30,563 nucleotides of DNA from DASPXK01 sp035637315 (lineage in GTDB: Bacteria; Chloroflexota; UBA6077; JACCZL01). Shown here piece by piece: positions 1 to 8,315 of this stretch. The stretch covers positions 1-30,563 of the forward strand of contig DASPXK010000299.1 of assembly GCA_035637315.1 (NCBI GenBank). The letters run 5' to 3'. Under the pieces are notes generated by a model. That model worked only from the letters and a program-made list of their open reading frames with translations. It did not search any database and was not told where the DNA came from. How positions within the stretch are numbered: position 1 is the first letter of the stretch; each line of letters opens with the position of its first letter. The position numbers and the translations under genes were made by a program.

Positions 1-2
1 AG

Positions 3-1181
<1,179 letters not shown>

Positions 1182-1183
1182 CC

Positions 1184-1253
1184 AGCTATCAGCCATCAGC
1201 TATCAGCTGTCAGGCAGTTACCCCTGATAGCTGATAGCTGACAGCTGACGGCT
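1184..1253. repeat. Inverted repeat, family A copy 1 (tuf/rpsJ junction)
   Basis: The spacer is almost entirely an imperfect palindrome built from short ATCAGC / GCTGAT units. The left arm (about 1184-1213) is the reverse complement of the right arm (about 1223-1253) with a few mismatches, around a loop near 1214-1222. It begins just after the tuf stop and ends about 20 bases before the rpsJ ATG, leaving the GAGGAA Shine-Dalgarno free. Related copies lie at 1598-1660 and 8727-8785. It could be a non-autonomous mobile repeat or a folded RNA between cistrons; the sequence alone does not decide. Confidence 0.8.
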
Positions 1254-1274
1254 TGGTGGTGAGGAACGAGCTCC

Positions 1275-1583
1275 ATGGCGAAGCAGCGAATTCGGATCCG
1301 CCTCAAGGCGTTCGATCATAAGATCCTGGACCAGTCAGCTCAGCAGATCGTAGAGACGGCCGAGCGGACTGGCGCGCAGGTCGCGGGTCCGGTGCCGTTG
1401 CCCACGCGCATCGAGAAGTTCACCGTCATTCGGTCTCCGTTCATCGACAAGGACTCGCGGGAGCAGTTCGAGATGCGCACCCACAAGCGTTTGATCGACG
1501 TGCTCGAACCGACGTCCAGGACCGTTGACGCGCTGATGCGGCTGAACGTGCCGGCCGGCGTCGACATCGAGATCAAGCTGTGA
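1275..1583 (+). CDS. rpsJ: Small ribosomal subunit protein S10
   Basis: S10 is a 30S head protein that also acts as NusE in antitermination. The 102-residue product opens with MAKQRIRIRLKAFDH and has the family segments GPVPLPTRIEKFTVIRSP and MRTHKRLIDV, ending in VDIEIKL. Length is normal for the family. The ATG at 1275 follows a GAGGAAC Shine-Dalgarno sequence near 1261. The gene is flanked on both sides by family A inverted repeats, so S10 sits between two hairpins in the transcript. Identification is secure. Confidence 0.97.
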   Translation: MAKQRIRIRLKAFDHKILDQSAQQIVETAERTGAQVAGPVPLPTRIEKFTVIRSPFIDKDSREQFEMRTHKRLIDVLEPTSRTVDALMRLNVPAGVDIEIKL

Positions 1584-1597
1584 GAGACGAAGGAACC

Positions 1598-1660
1598 AGC
1601 AATCAGCCATTAGCTGTCAGCCATCAGCAGCTGATAGCTACTGGCTGATTGCTGATTGCT
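1598..1660. repeat. Inverted repeat, family A copy 2 (rpsJ/rplC junction)
   Basis: The left arm (about 1598-1628) is AGCAATCAGCC-type sequence and the right arm (about 1630-1660) is its imperfect reverse complement, with almost no loop. It is composed of the same ATCAGC / GCTGAT units as the copy at 1184-1253. It ends four bases before the rplC ATG, so the 3' arm occupies the place where a Shine-Dalgarno sequence would be. It also supplies a TTG at 1649 that is in frame with rplC but is unlikely to be the start. Confidence 0.8.
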
Positions 1661-1663
1661 CGC

Positions 1664-2305
1664 ATGGGTGTTGCCGTGATTCAAGGAATACTGGGGCGAA
1701 AGCTTGGGATGACGAGGCTCTTCGACGAGACTGGTGCGGCCACGGCGACTACGCTGGTCGAGGCCGGTCCATGCTTCGTCACCCAGGTCCGAACGGTCGA
1801 CCGTGACGGCTACGAGGCAGTCCAGCTCGGGTTCGGGGAGCTTCGAGCGAACAAGCTCAGCAAGCCCAGACGAGGTCATCTCAAGAATGGCCTGCCGCCC
1901 CTACGTGAGCTGCGTGAGGTACCCGTCGACCAGATCGACGACATCGAGGTCGGCGCGCGGGTGGATGTCGGCATGTTGAAGCCGGGTGACCGTGTGGACG
2001 TGACGGGCGTCTCCAAAGGCCGGGGGTTCGCGGGCGTGATGAAGCGGCACAACTTTCGGGGTGGACCCAAGACCCATGGGCAGTCCGACCGCTGGCGGGC
2101 GCCGGGGTCGGTCGGCGCCGGGACCACGCCGGGTCGGGTGTTCAAAGGAACGCGGATGGCCGGGCACATGGGTGACGAACGGGTCACCGTCAAGAACCTC
2201 CAGGTCATCCAGGTTGATCCGGACCGCAACCTGGTGGCCCTGCGTGGGGCTATCCCCGGGCCGCGCGGCGGTCTGATCATGATCAAGAAGAAGTGGGTCG
2301 AGTAG
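1664..2305 (+). CDS. rplC: Large ribosomal subunit protein L3
   Basis: L3 is an early-assembly 50S protein reaching towards the peptidyl-transferase centre. The product contains the N-terminal signature IQGILGRKLGMTRLF and the long-loop region KGRGFAGVMKRHNFRGG followed by HGQSDRWRAPGSVG and GRVFKGTRMAGHMG. The start is ambiguous: ATG at 1664 gives MGVAV before IQGILG, whereas GTG at 1676 would give the more usual VIQGILG. Neither has a good Shine-Dalgarno sequence, because an inverted repeat occupies the bases just upstream. I use the ATG. The stop TAG overlaps the GTG start of rplD by one base. Confidence 0.95.
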   Translation: MGVAVIQGILGRKLGMTRLFDETGAATATTLVEAGPCFVTQVRTVDRDGYEAVQLGFGELRANKLSKPRRGHLKNGLPPLRELREVPVDQIDDIEVGARVDVGMLKPGDRVDVTGVSKGRGFAGVMKRHNFRGGPKTHGQSDRWRAPGSVGAGTTPGRVFKGTRMAGHMGDERVTVKNLQVIQVDPDRNLVALRGAIPGPRGGLIMIKKKWVE

Positions 2306-2991
2306 TGACCGAGAACAAGTGCCCTACGCGGGTGCCGGTCAAGAACGTCCGCGGAGAGGTAGTTGGCAGCCTCGATCTCGACGAGCGCGTGTTCGGAATC
2401 GAACCGAATGGCGCCGTGCTCCATCAGGCCGTCGTCGTCCAGTTGGCCAATCAGCGAAAGGGCACCCATCATACGAAGACGCGGGCCGAGGTCGCCGGAG
2501 GCACGCACAAGCTTTACCGCCAGAAGGGGACCGGGCGCGCCCGCCAGGGTGATCGCCGCGCGCCCCATTGGACTGGCGGCGGCATCGTCTTTGGCCCCCG
2601 CCCGCGTTCGCATCGGCAGTTGCTGCCGCTGAAGATGCGGCGTCTGGCCATGCGCTCGGCGCTCTCGGCCAGGCTTGCCGAAGAGGCGCTCACAGTAGTT
2701 GACGAGCTCCAGATTCCGGCTCCCAAGACCCGCGAGATGCTCGTCGTACTGGGGGCGCTGGGACTGGCGGATGGTGCCCTGATCGTGGTGCCAGAACGTG
2801 ACGACACGGTTACACGAGCTTCGGCCAACCTGGCCGGGGTGCGAGCGGTCACACCTGATGGTTTGAACCTGCTCGACGTGCTGAATTGCCGCCACCTGCT
2901 CTTGACCCGCTCCGCGGCCGAAGCGGTCACGCGACTGGTCTTGAACGAGGGTCGGGCCAAGATCAAGCGAACTGGAAGCGAGGGGGCGTGA
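2305..2991 (+). CDS. rplD: Large ribosomal subunit protein L4
   Basis: L4 (L4/L1e family) lines the nascent-peptide exit tunnel; in some bacteria it also represses the S10 operon. The frame has the typical sequence NQRKGTHHTKTRAEVAGG and then LYRQKGTGRARQGDRRAPHWTGGG and VFGPRPR, followed by a C-terminal Rossmann-like half (TREMLVVLGALGL; NLLDVLNCRHLLLT). I place the start at the GTG at 2305, which overlaps the rplC stop (TAGTG); a GTG at 2293 would add four residues. The product is about 228 residues. The stop overlaps the rplW ATG as TGATG. Confidence 0.96.
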   Translation: MTENKCPTRVPVKNVRGEVVGSLDLDERVFGIEPNGAVLHQAVVVQLANQRKGTHHTKTRAEVAGGTHKLYRQKGTGRARQGDRRAPHWTGGGIVFGPRPRSHRQLLPLKMRRLAMRSALSARLAEEALTVVDELQIPAPKTREMLVVLGALGLADGALIVVPERDDTVTRASANLAGVRAVTPDGLNLLDVLNCRHLLLTRSAAEAVTRLVLNEGRAKIKRTGSEGA

Positions 2992-3278
2992 TGCTCTCGA
3001 GCCACCAGATCCTTGTCCGCCCGATTATTACCGAGAAGAACACCCTTCTGGGCGAGCAGGGCAAGTACACATTCGAGGTCCTGGCGAACGCCAACAAGAT
3101 CGAGATCAAACGCGCGGTCGAGGAGGTCTTCAAGGTTAAAGTGACGGCCGTCAACATCGCGCGAGTGCCGGGCAAGCGTCGGCGCATGGGGCGGACCTTC
3201 GGGATGACGCGCTCGTGGAAGAAGGCCGTAGTCACGCTCCAGCCCGGCGAGCGCATCGAGCTATTCCAGGGAGTCTGA
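2991..3278 (+). CDS. rplW: Large ribosomal subunit protein L23
   Basis: L23 sits at the tunnel exit and is the docking site for trigger factor and SRP. The 95-residue protein reads MLSSHQILVRPIITEKNTLL and continues with the family pattern YTFEVLANANKIEIKRAVEEVFKVKV, then GKRRRMGRTFG. The ATG at 2991 overlaps the rplD stop. The reading frame is open further upstream (to 2886), but that extension is out-of-frame sequence of rplD and does not resemble L23. Length and order are normal for an S10 operon. Confidence 0.96.
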   Translation: MLSSHQILVRPIITEKNTLLGEQGKYTFEVLANANKIEIKRAVEEVFKVKVTAVNIARVPGKRRRMGRTFGMTRSWKKAVVTLQPGERIELFQGV

Positions 3279-3280
3279 TC

Positions 3281-4111
3281 ATGCCGCTGAAGACCTACCG
3301 ACCAACGTCGCCCGGCCGCCGAGGTATGAGCGTCTCGACGTTCGATGAGCTGACCAAGGGCAAAAAGCCGGAGCGATCGCTCCTGGAGCCGCTGCGCAAG
3401 AGTGGCGGGCGAAACAACCAGGGCCGCTTGACGGTTCGCCACCGGGGCGGCGGGCACAAGCGGATGTATCGTGTCATCGACTGGAAGCGTGACAAGACCG
3501 GCGTCCAAGCGCGGGTGGTCTCGATCGAGTACGACCCGAACCGTACGGCCCGGATCGCGCTGCTGGAGTATGCCGACGGTGAGAAACGCTACATCCTGGC
3601 CCCGGTCGGGCTCAAGGTGGGTCAGCAGGTCAGCTCGGGCCCGGACGCGGACCTCTCCGCTGGCAACGCTTTGGCCCTGCGTGACATCCCGACCGGCACG
3701 CTCATTCACAACATCGAGCTGAAGCCGGGCCGAGGCGGGCAACTCGTGCGGGGGGCTGGTGGCTCCGCGCAGTTGATGGCCAAAGAGGCGGACTGGTGCC
3801 AGGTACGGCTGCCAAGCGGCGAGGTGCGGCGCGTGCTCACGTCCTGCATGGCGACGATCGGCCAGGTTGGCAACGCCGAGCACGGAACGCTGAGCTTGGG
3901 CAAGGCGGGGCGGAGCCGATGGCTCGGTCGGCGACCGACCGTGCGCGGCTCGGTGATGAACCCACGCGACCATCCACACGGTGGAGGCGAGGGCAAGTCG
4001 CCCATCGGTGGCCAGCCTCAAACCAAGTGGGGTAAGCCGGCGATGGGCAAGAAGACTCGCCGGCGCAAGCAGACGGATCGCTTCATCGTGCGGCGGCGCG
4101 GAAGCAAGTGA
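3281..4111 (+). CDS. rplB: Large ribosomal subunit protein L2
   Basis: L2 is needed for subunit association and peptidyl-transferase activity. The 276-residue product begins MPLKTYRPTSPGRRGMSV, has the RNA-binding segment NNQGRLTVRHRGGGHKR, a central beta-barrel (PNRTARIALLEYADGEKRYILAP) and the C-terminal DHPHGGGEGKSP motif that includes the conserved functional histidine. The ATG at 3281 lies two bases after the rplW stop. The long open sequence before it (from 3215) overlaps rplW out of frame and is not part of L2. No anomalies are seen. Confidence 0.97.
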   Translation: MPLKTYRPTSPGRRGMSVSTFDELTKGKKPERSLLEPLRKSGGRNNQGRLTVRHRGGGHKRMYRVIDWKRDKTGVQARVVSIEYDPNRTARIALLEYADGEKRYILAPVGLKVGQQVSSGPDADLSAGNALALRDIPTGTLIHNIELKPGRGGQLVRGAGGSAQLMAKEADWCQVRLPSGEVRRVLTSCMATIGQVGNAEHGTLSLGKAGRSRWLGRRPTVRGSVMNPRDHPHGGGEGKSPIGGQPQTKWGKPAMGKKTRRRKQTDRFIVRRRGSK

Positions 4112-4139
4112 CGCTCGCTATCAGCCGAGGAGCCAGTTC

Positions 4140-4424
4140 ATGAGTCGGTCTACCAAGAAGGGCCCGTACATCGACGCCAAGCTTTTCCAGAAGGTAAGCG
4201 TGCTGAACACCCGCGGCGCCAAGGAAATGATCAAGACTTGGTCGCGGGCTTCGTCGATCTTCCCGGAGTTGGTCGGGCACACGATCGCCGTGCACGACGG
4301 ACGCCGTCACGTGCCGATCTACATCACCGAGAACATGGTTGGGCACAAACTCGGCGAGTTCGCGCCGACGCGGACCTTCCGCGGCCATACCGCGCGCGGC
4401 GAGAGGTCGAGCGGAGCCCGCTAA
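4140..4424 (+). CDS. rpsS: Small ribosomal subunit protein S19
   Basis: S19 forms a 30S head complex with S13 near the A-site tRNA. The 94-residue protein begins MSRSTKKGPYIDAKLFQKV, has IKTWSRASSIFPELVGHTIAVHDGR in its core (read in two pieces around SSIFPE), and ends with NMVGHKLGEFAPTRTFRGH and a short basic tail. The ATG at 4140 follows a GAGGAG Shine-Dalgarno sequence at about 4127. Open sequence upstream (from 3981) is rplB in another frame. An 85-base inverted repeat lies between this gene and rplV. Confidence 0.96.
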   Translation: MSRSTKKGPYIDAKLFQKVSVLNTRGAKEMIKTWSRASSIFPELVGHTIAVHDGRRHVPIYITENMVGHKLGEFAPTRTFRGHTARGERSSGAR

Positions 4425-4432
4425 ATCATGTT

Positions 4433-4515
4433 AACCACGGAAGGCACACGGGACGCAGAGAGATGGAAAGCCGCTTGAAAACATTCTCGGTGCTCTCTGT
4501 GTCCTGTGTGGTGAG
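4433..4515. repeat. Inverted repeat, family B (rpsS/rplV junction)
   Basis: An imperfect palindrome with arms at about 4433-4463 (AACCACGGAAGGCACACGGG onwards) and 4485-4515 (containing CTCTCTGTGTCCTGTGTGGT) and a loop of about 20 bases. Its purine-rich left arm and pyrimidine-rich right arm, with CACAGAGA / TCTCTGTG pairing, are unrelated in sequence to family A. The element fills the gap between the rpsS stop at 4424 and the rplV Shine-Dalgarno region near 4524. I recall similar CCACAGAGG-type hairpins dispersed in many environmental bacterial genomes; I could not verify that here. Confidence 0.8.
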
Positions 4516-4533
4516 TCGCGATCGGAGTGTTAC

Positions 4534-4881
4534 ATGGCGGGGGTAGAAGTCCGGGCGGTTGCCAGACACCTGAGAATGTCGCCGCAGAAGGTTCGGCTCG
4601 TGCTGGAGACGATCAAGGACAAGTCGGTCTCCGAGGCGCTGGCGATCTTGCGTCACATGCCGCACAAGGCGACCTCCCCGGTTGCCAAAGCTGTGAAGTC
4701 GGCTTCCGCCAATGCCGAGAACAACTTCAACATGGATCCTGATGAACTGGTGGTGGTAGGCGCCACTGCCGACGATGGCCGAACCCTCAAGCGGTATCGG
4801 CCGCGTGCGCGGGGACGCGCAAACCAAATCCTGAAACGGTCGAGCCACGTGACCATCGTGGTGAGCGAGAGGGAGGAGTGA
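4534..4881 (+). CDS. rplV: Large ribosomal subunit protein L22
   Basis: L22 lines the exit tunnel with L4. The 115-residue product has the family start VRAVARHLRMSPQKVRLVLE, the helix EALAILRHMPHKATSPVAK, and the long beta-hairpin region ending in GRTLKRYRPRARGRANQI and then SSHVTIVV, where the tunnel loop lies. The ATG at 4534 is preceded by a GGAG at about 4524. The stop TGA overlaps the rpsC ATG at 4881. It is the first cistron after the family B hairpin. Confidence 0.96.
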   Translation: MAGVEVRAVARHLRMSPQKVRLVLETIKDKSVSEALAILRHMPHKATSPVAKAVKSASANAENNFNMDPDELVVVGATADDGRTLKRYRPRARGRANQILKRSSHVTIVVSEREE

Positions 4882-5753
4882 TGGGACAGAAGGTCCACCC
4901 GATCGGGTTTCGACTCGGGGTGAGTGTAGGCGACCGGCGCGTCAAGGACTGGCAGGGTCGCTGGTACGCCGATCGTGACTACACGAAGTTCCTGCACGAG
5001 GACCTAAACGTCCGCCACACGATCCTGACCCGGCTGGCCGACGCCGGCGTATCGCGCGTGGACATCGAGCGCTCGGCTAACCAGATGACGGTCACGATTC
5101 ACGCCGCCAAGCCTGGCATCGTCATCGGCAAGAGCGGTGTGAAGGTGGAAGAGCTGCGTCGCAACCTGGAAACCATGACCGGCAAGCGGGTCCGCGTGAC
5201 GATCCAGGAGATTCGCCAGCCCGAGCTGGACGCCTACCTCGTGGCTCGCAGTGTGGCCGACCAGTTGGAGCGGCGGGTGGCGTTCAGACGGGCCATGAAG
5301 CAGTCCGTCGGCCGCTCGATGCGCTTCGGCGCCAAAGGCATCCGCGTGCAAGTGTCCGGCCGGCTGGGCGGGTCCGAGATGTCTCGGCGCGAGTGGGAGC
5401 GTGAGGGACGGGTCCCACTCCACACCCTGCGGGCCGACATCGACTTTGGCCAGGCGGAGGCGCATACGACGTATGGCGTCATCGGTGTGAAAGTTTGGAT
5501 CTACCGTGGTGACGTCTCGCCTTCCCAGGATGAGAGCTTCGTGTCAATGTTGCGGCCTTCCCGAATGGGTGTGGGTGTGACGCCGGCCCGCGCGGCCGTG
5601 CAGGAAGCGCCGCCCCCGGCCACGGTGTCGGACAGACCCGCGGTGGAAGAAGGGGAGGCTGCCGAGGCGGCGTCGCCGGGCGTGTCCGAGGCAGCCCCGA
5701 CCGAGTCCGGCCAGATCAGCGCCGAGCCATCGGAGCCCCAGGAGACCAGCTGA
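4881..5753 (+). CDS. rpsC: Small ribosomal subunit protein S3 with acidic C-terminal tail
   Basis: S3 is a 30S head protein at the mRNA entry channel with helicase-associated function. The product starts MGQKVHPIGFRLGV, contains the type-2 KH domain (IHAAKPGIVIGKSGVKVEEL) at about residues 70-110, and the C-terminal S3 domain (KGIRVQVSGRLGGSEMSR; THTYG-like motif read here as AHTTYGVIGVKVWIYRG). After about residue 222 there are about 69 further residues rich in Ala, Pro, Glu and Ser, predicted disordered and acidic, giving 290 residues in all. Most bacterial S3 proteins are nearer 210-240. Start ATG overlaps the rplV stop. Confidence 0.96.
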   Translation: MGQKVHPIGFRLGVSVGDRRVKDWQGRWYADRDYTKFLHEDLNVRHTILTRLADAGVSRVDIERSANQMTVTIHAAKPGIVIGKSGVKVEELRRNLETMTGKRVRVTIQEIRQPELDAYLVARSVADQLERRVAFRRAMKQSVGRSMRFGAKGIRVQVSGRLGGSEMSRREWEREGRVPLHTLRADIDFGQAEAHTTYGVIGVKVWIYRGDVSPSQDESFVSMLRPSRMGVGVTPARAAVQEAPPPATVSDRPAVEEGEAAEAASPGVSEAAPTESGQISAEPSEPQETS

Positions 5754-5756
5754 CAG

Positions 5757-6188
5757 ATGCTTCAGCCCAAGCGCGTCAAGCACCGAAAACACCAGCGCGG
5801 TAAGCGAGGCGGCATAGCCTTGACCGGCAACCAGGTCTCGTTCGGCGAGTACGGCATCCAAGCCCTCGAGCCTGGCTGGATCACGGCGCGGCAGATCGAA
5901 GCGGCGCGGCGGACGATTACCCACCACCTGAAGCGAGGCGGCAAGGTGTGGATTCGGATCTTTCCGGATAAGTCCGTGACCGCCAAGCCAGCCGAGACCC
6001 GGATGGGAAGCGGCAAGGGCGCGCCGGACCATTGGGTGGCGGTGGTGCGCCCGGGCCGCGTCATGTTCGAGATCGGGGGCGTGCGCGAGGAGCTGGCTAA
6101 GGAGGCCCTTCGGCTAGCGGGCCACAAGCTGCCGATTGACACCAAGTTCGTGATGAAGGCGGAGGTCATCGCGCATGAAGGGGTCTGA
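5757..6188 (+). CDS. rplP: Large ribosomal subunit protein L16
   Basis: L16 organises the A-site tRNA region of the 50S subunit. The 143-residue product begins MLQPKRVKHRKHQRGKRGG and contains VSFGEYGIQALEPGWITARQIEAARR, then GGKVWIRIFPDKSVTAKPAETRMGSGKG and the final KLPIDTKFV segment. All match the L16 pattern at normal length. The ATG at 5757 is three bases after the rpsC stop, and the 3' end overlaps rpmC by 14 bases. Confidence 0.96.
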   Translation: MLQPKRVKHRKHQRGKRGGIALTGNQVSFGEYGIQALEPGWITARQIEAARRTITHHLKRGGKVWIRIFPDKSVTAKPAETRMGSGKGAPDHWVAVVRPGRVMFEIGGVREELAKEALRLAGHKLPIDTKFVMKAEVIAHEGV

Positions 6189-6378
6189 ACTGCGGGAGTT
6201 GACCCCCGAACAGCTCGAAGGCCGTCTCGTCGAGCTTCAGGAGGAGTTGTTCAACCTCCGCTTCCAGTTCGCCACCCGCCAGTTGACCAACACGTCACGG
6301 ATCCGCCAGGTGCGGCGCGACATTGCCCGCCTCCATACCCGCCAGAGCCAGCTGGCCGGGGCTCGGCTTGGGGAGTAG
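6175..6378 (+). CDS. rpmC: Large ribosomal subunit protein L29
   Basis: L29 is a small helical protein next to L23 at the tunnel exit. The 67-residue product has the typical coiled pattern LRELTPEQLEGRLVELQEEL, then FNLRFQFATRQLTNTSRIRQ and VRRDIARLHT. The ATG at 6175 lies inside the end of rplP (14-base overlap), which suggests translational coupling. Length and charge are as expected. Confidence 0.95.
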   Translation: MKGSELRELTPEQLEGRLVELQEELFNLRFQFATRQLTNTSRIRQVRRDIARLHTRQSQLAGARLGE

Positions 6379-6384
6379 GCAAAG

Positions 6385-6744
6385 ATGCCTGAGTTGAAGG
6401 TCCGCGAACCGCATTTGGTCCGCCGCCGAACGAAGGTTGGGACGGTGGTCAGCAATAAGATGGACAAGACGGTGGTGGTGGCCGTGGAGTCCATCCGACG
6501 GCATCCGCTCTACGGCCGAAACGTGCGTCGCACACGTCGGTTCAAAGCGCACGACGAGGGTAATACCTGTCAGATCGGGGATCAGGTGATCATCGTCGAG
6601 TCGCGACCGCTCAGCAAAGAGAAGAGCTGGGTGGTGCGACAGATCCTACGAGAGACGGTCGGTCCTGGTCTGGAGGTCCTGGCCGAGGAGCCGGAGGTGG
6701 CCGCAACCTCCGCCCCGCTGCCAGACGAGGAGTCGTCGGCGTGA
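6385..6744 (+). CDS. rpsQ: Small ribosomal subunit protein S17 with acidic tail
   Basis: S17 is a primary 16S rRNA-binding OB-fold protein. The core reads RRRTKVGTVVSNKMDKTVVV, then HPLYGRNVRRTRRFKAHDEG, CQIGDQVIIVESRPLSKEKSWVV in two halves, typical of S17. The total of 119 residues includes an N-terminal stretch of about 12 residues before the fold and about 28 acidic Ala/Glu/Pro residues after the usual end. A GGGGAG near 6370 precedes the ATG. The stop overlaps the rplN GTG as GTGA. Confidence 0.95.
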   Translation: MPELKVREPHLVRRRTKVGTVVSNKMDKTVVVAVESIRRHPLYGRNVRRTRRFKAHDEGNTCQIGDQVIIVESRPLSKEKSWVVRQILRETVGPGLEVLAEEPEVAATSAPLPDEESSA

Positions 6745-7109
6745 TCTTTCCCCAGACTCGACTTCGTGTGGCCGACAATACCGGAGCCCGCGAGATCATG
6801 TGCATCCGGGTGGTGGCCGGCGGCAACAAGCAGTACGCGGACGTCGGCGACGTCATCGTCGCCTCGGTCAAGCAGGCCCAGCCAGGGGGATCGGTCAAGA
6901 AGGGCGAGGTCGTCAGGGCCGTTATCGTCCGAACGGCCAAAGGGTACGGCCGGCCAGATGGCTCACACATCCGTTTCGACGACAACGCCGCGGTGATCCT
7001 GAGCGACAAGAGTAATCCGCGGGGAACCAGAATCTTCGGCCCCGTGGCGCGTGAGCTGCGCGAGAAGAACTACATGAAGATCATCTCGCTCGCGCCAGAG
7101 GTACTGTGA
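6741..7109 (+). CDS. rplN: Large ribosomal subunit protein L14
   Basis: L14 is a highly conserved 50S beta-barrel protein at the subunit interface. The 122-residue frame reads IFPQTRLRVADNTGAREIMC at the N-terminus, GSVKKGEVVRAVIVRTAK in the middle and GTRIFGPVARELREKNYMKI at the end. The start is GTG at 6741, sharing four bases with the rpsQ stop (GTGA). Length is exactly typical. Nothing is unusual. Confidence 0.97.
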   Translation: MIFPQTRLRVADNTGAREIMCIRVVAGGNKQYADVGDVIVASVKQAQPGGSVKKGEVVRAVIVRTAKGYGRPDGSHIRFDDNAAVILSDKSNPRGTRIFGPVARELREKNYMKIISLAPEVL

Positions 7110-7116
7110 GGGCGGT

Positions 7117-7437
7117 ATGGTAGTGCTGAAAGTGCGTCGGGATGACACGGTCCAGGTGCTAGTCGGCAAGGACAAGGGCAAGCGCGGCAAGGTCCGCGAG
7201 GTGCGGCCCGGCGAGCAGCGGATAATCGTGGCCGACGTCAACGTCATGAAGCGACACATGAAGCCAGGCCAAAGCAGGGCCCGCCAGGTCGGCATCGTCG
7301 ACATCGAAGCGCCAATGCATATCTCCAACGTCGCCGTGGTGTGCACCAAGTGTGACAAGCCAACCCGGATTGGTGTGCGCTTCCTGGATGATGGCACCAA
7401 GGCCCGTTTCTGCAAGAAGTGCGGGGAGCTTGTCTGA
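7117..7437 (+). CDS. rplX: Large ribosomal subunit protein L24
   Basis: L24 initiates 50S assembly. The 106-residue product has the N-terminal KOW motif (DTVQVLVGKDKGKRGKVREV) and the segment NVMKRHMKP, then EAPMHISNVAVVCTKC. The C-terminus carries two CxxC pairs (CTKC and CKKC), a zinc-ribbon-like arrangement found in some L24 proteins. The ATG at 7117 lies seven bases after the rplN stop. The reading is unambiguous. Confidence 0.96.
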   Translation: MVVLKVRRDDTVQVLVGKDKGKRGKVREVRPGEQRIIVADVNVMKRHMKPGQSRARQVGIVDIEAPMHISNVAVVCTKCDKPTRIGVRFLDDGTKARFCKKCGELV

Positions 7438-7447
7438 GGAGCCCTGT

Positions 7448-8032
7448 ATGGCCGAGAGAGCGAAGAGCCGCCAGAAAGACGAACGACCGACCCCACGCTT
7501 GAGGGCGCGCTACGGCGAGGAAATCCGCCCTGCCCTGATGTCACAGTTCGGCTATCGCAACATCATGCAAGTTCCCAGGCTCGACAAGATCGTCGTCAAC
7601 GTCGGCGTTGGGGAGGCCATCCAGAACAGCAAGGCGCTCGACGCCGCGGTGAATGACGTCGCGGCCATCACCGGCCAGCGGCCGATAGTCAAACGCGCCA
7701 AGAAGTCGATCGCTCAGTTCCGCCTTCGAGCCGGCATGTCGGTTGGCGTGATGGCCACGTTGCGCGGCGACCGGATGTATGAGTTCCTCGATCGGCTGGT
7801 GAATGCCGCGCTGCCGCGTCTGCGCGACTTTCGCGGCGTGGCTACGCGCTCGTTTGACGGGCGGGGAAACTACTCGCTGGGCCTGCGTGAGCAGCTCGTC
7901 TTTCCAGAGATCGACTACGACAAGATCGACAAGGTGCGCGGGCTAGAGGTCACGCTGGTCACGACGGCCCGCACCGACCAGGAGGCACGACGCCTGCTGG
8001 AGCTGCTTGGAGTCCCGTTTGCGCGTGCTTAG
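7448..8032 (+). CDS. rplE: Large ribosomal subunit protein L5
   Basis: L5 binds 5S rRNA and contacts the P-site tRNA. The 194-residue protein contains VPRLDKIVVNVGVGEA, ITGQRPIVKRAKKSIAQFRLR and GRGNYSLGLREQLVFPEIDY, all typical of L5, and ends TARTDQEARRLLELLGVPF. The ATG at 7448 follows a GAGGAG Shine-Dalgarno sequence at about 7436. The N-terminal 15 residues (MAERAKSRQKDERPT) are a charged extension ahead of the family start PRLRARYGEEIRPAL. A 69-base spacer with no evident signal separates it from rpsN. Confidence 0.96.
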   Translation: MAERAKSRQKDERPTPRLRARYGEEIRPALMSQFGYRNIMQVPRLDKIVVNVGVGEAIQNSKALDAAVNDVAAITGQRPIVKRAKKSIAQFRLRAGMSVGVMATLRGDRMYEFLDRLVNAALPRLRDFRGVATRSFDGRGNYSLGLREQLVFPEIDYDKIDKVRGLEVTLVTTARTDQEARRLLELLGVPFARA

Positions 8033-8101
8033 TCAGGCTGCGGGCGGAGCGCGCCCGGGCCACCAACCGCTCGGCTCGGCCGGGTAGGGGAGAGAGCAGA
8101 A

Positions 8102-8299
8102 TTGGCAAAAGTTTCGATGATCGTCAAGGCCAAGCGGCCAAACCGCTTTGCCAAGGGCCACCCGGTCCAACAGCACAATCGCTGCGCGCTGTGTGGGCGT
8201 CCGCGCGCGTACATGCGTAAGTTTGGCCTGTGCCGAATCTGTTTCCGCCGTCTCGCCCTGCAGGGCGAGATTCCGGGCGTCGTCAAGTCAAGCTGGTAG
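8102..8299 (+). CDS. rpsN: Small ribosomal subunit protein S14, zinc-binding type Z
   Basis: S14 completes the 30S head. This short 65-residue form has the four-cysteine zinc ribbon: C28 and C31 (CALC) and C44 and C47 (CRIC), preceded by a basic N-terminus with RPNRFAKGHPVQQHNR. This is the C+ type, not the longer zinc-free type. The start is TTG at 8102, supported by a GGGGAGAGAG purine stretch upstream and by the protein start AKVSMIVKAKR. The gene symbol rpsZ is also used for this form. Confidence 0.93.
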   Translation: MAKVSMIVKAKRPNRFAKGHPVQQHNRCALCGRPRAYMRKFGLCRICFRRLALQGEIPGVVKSSW

Positions 8300-8315
8300 G
8301 CCAGGAGCGGGGACG

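Noticed and set aside
1184..1660. Possible CRISPR array from repeated ATCAGC units
   Set aside because: The units are six to ten bases long, palindromic in arrangement, with no spacers of regular length.
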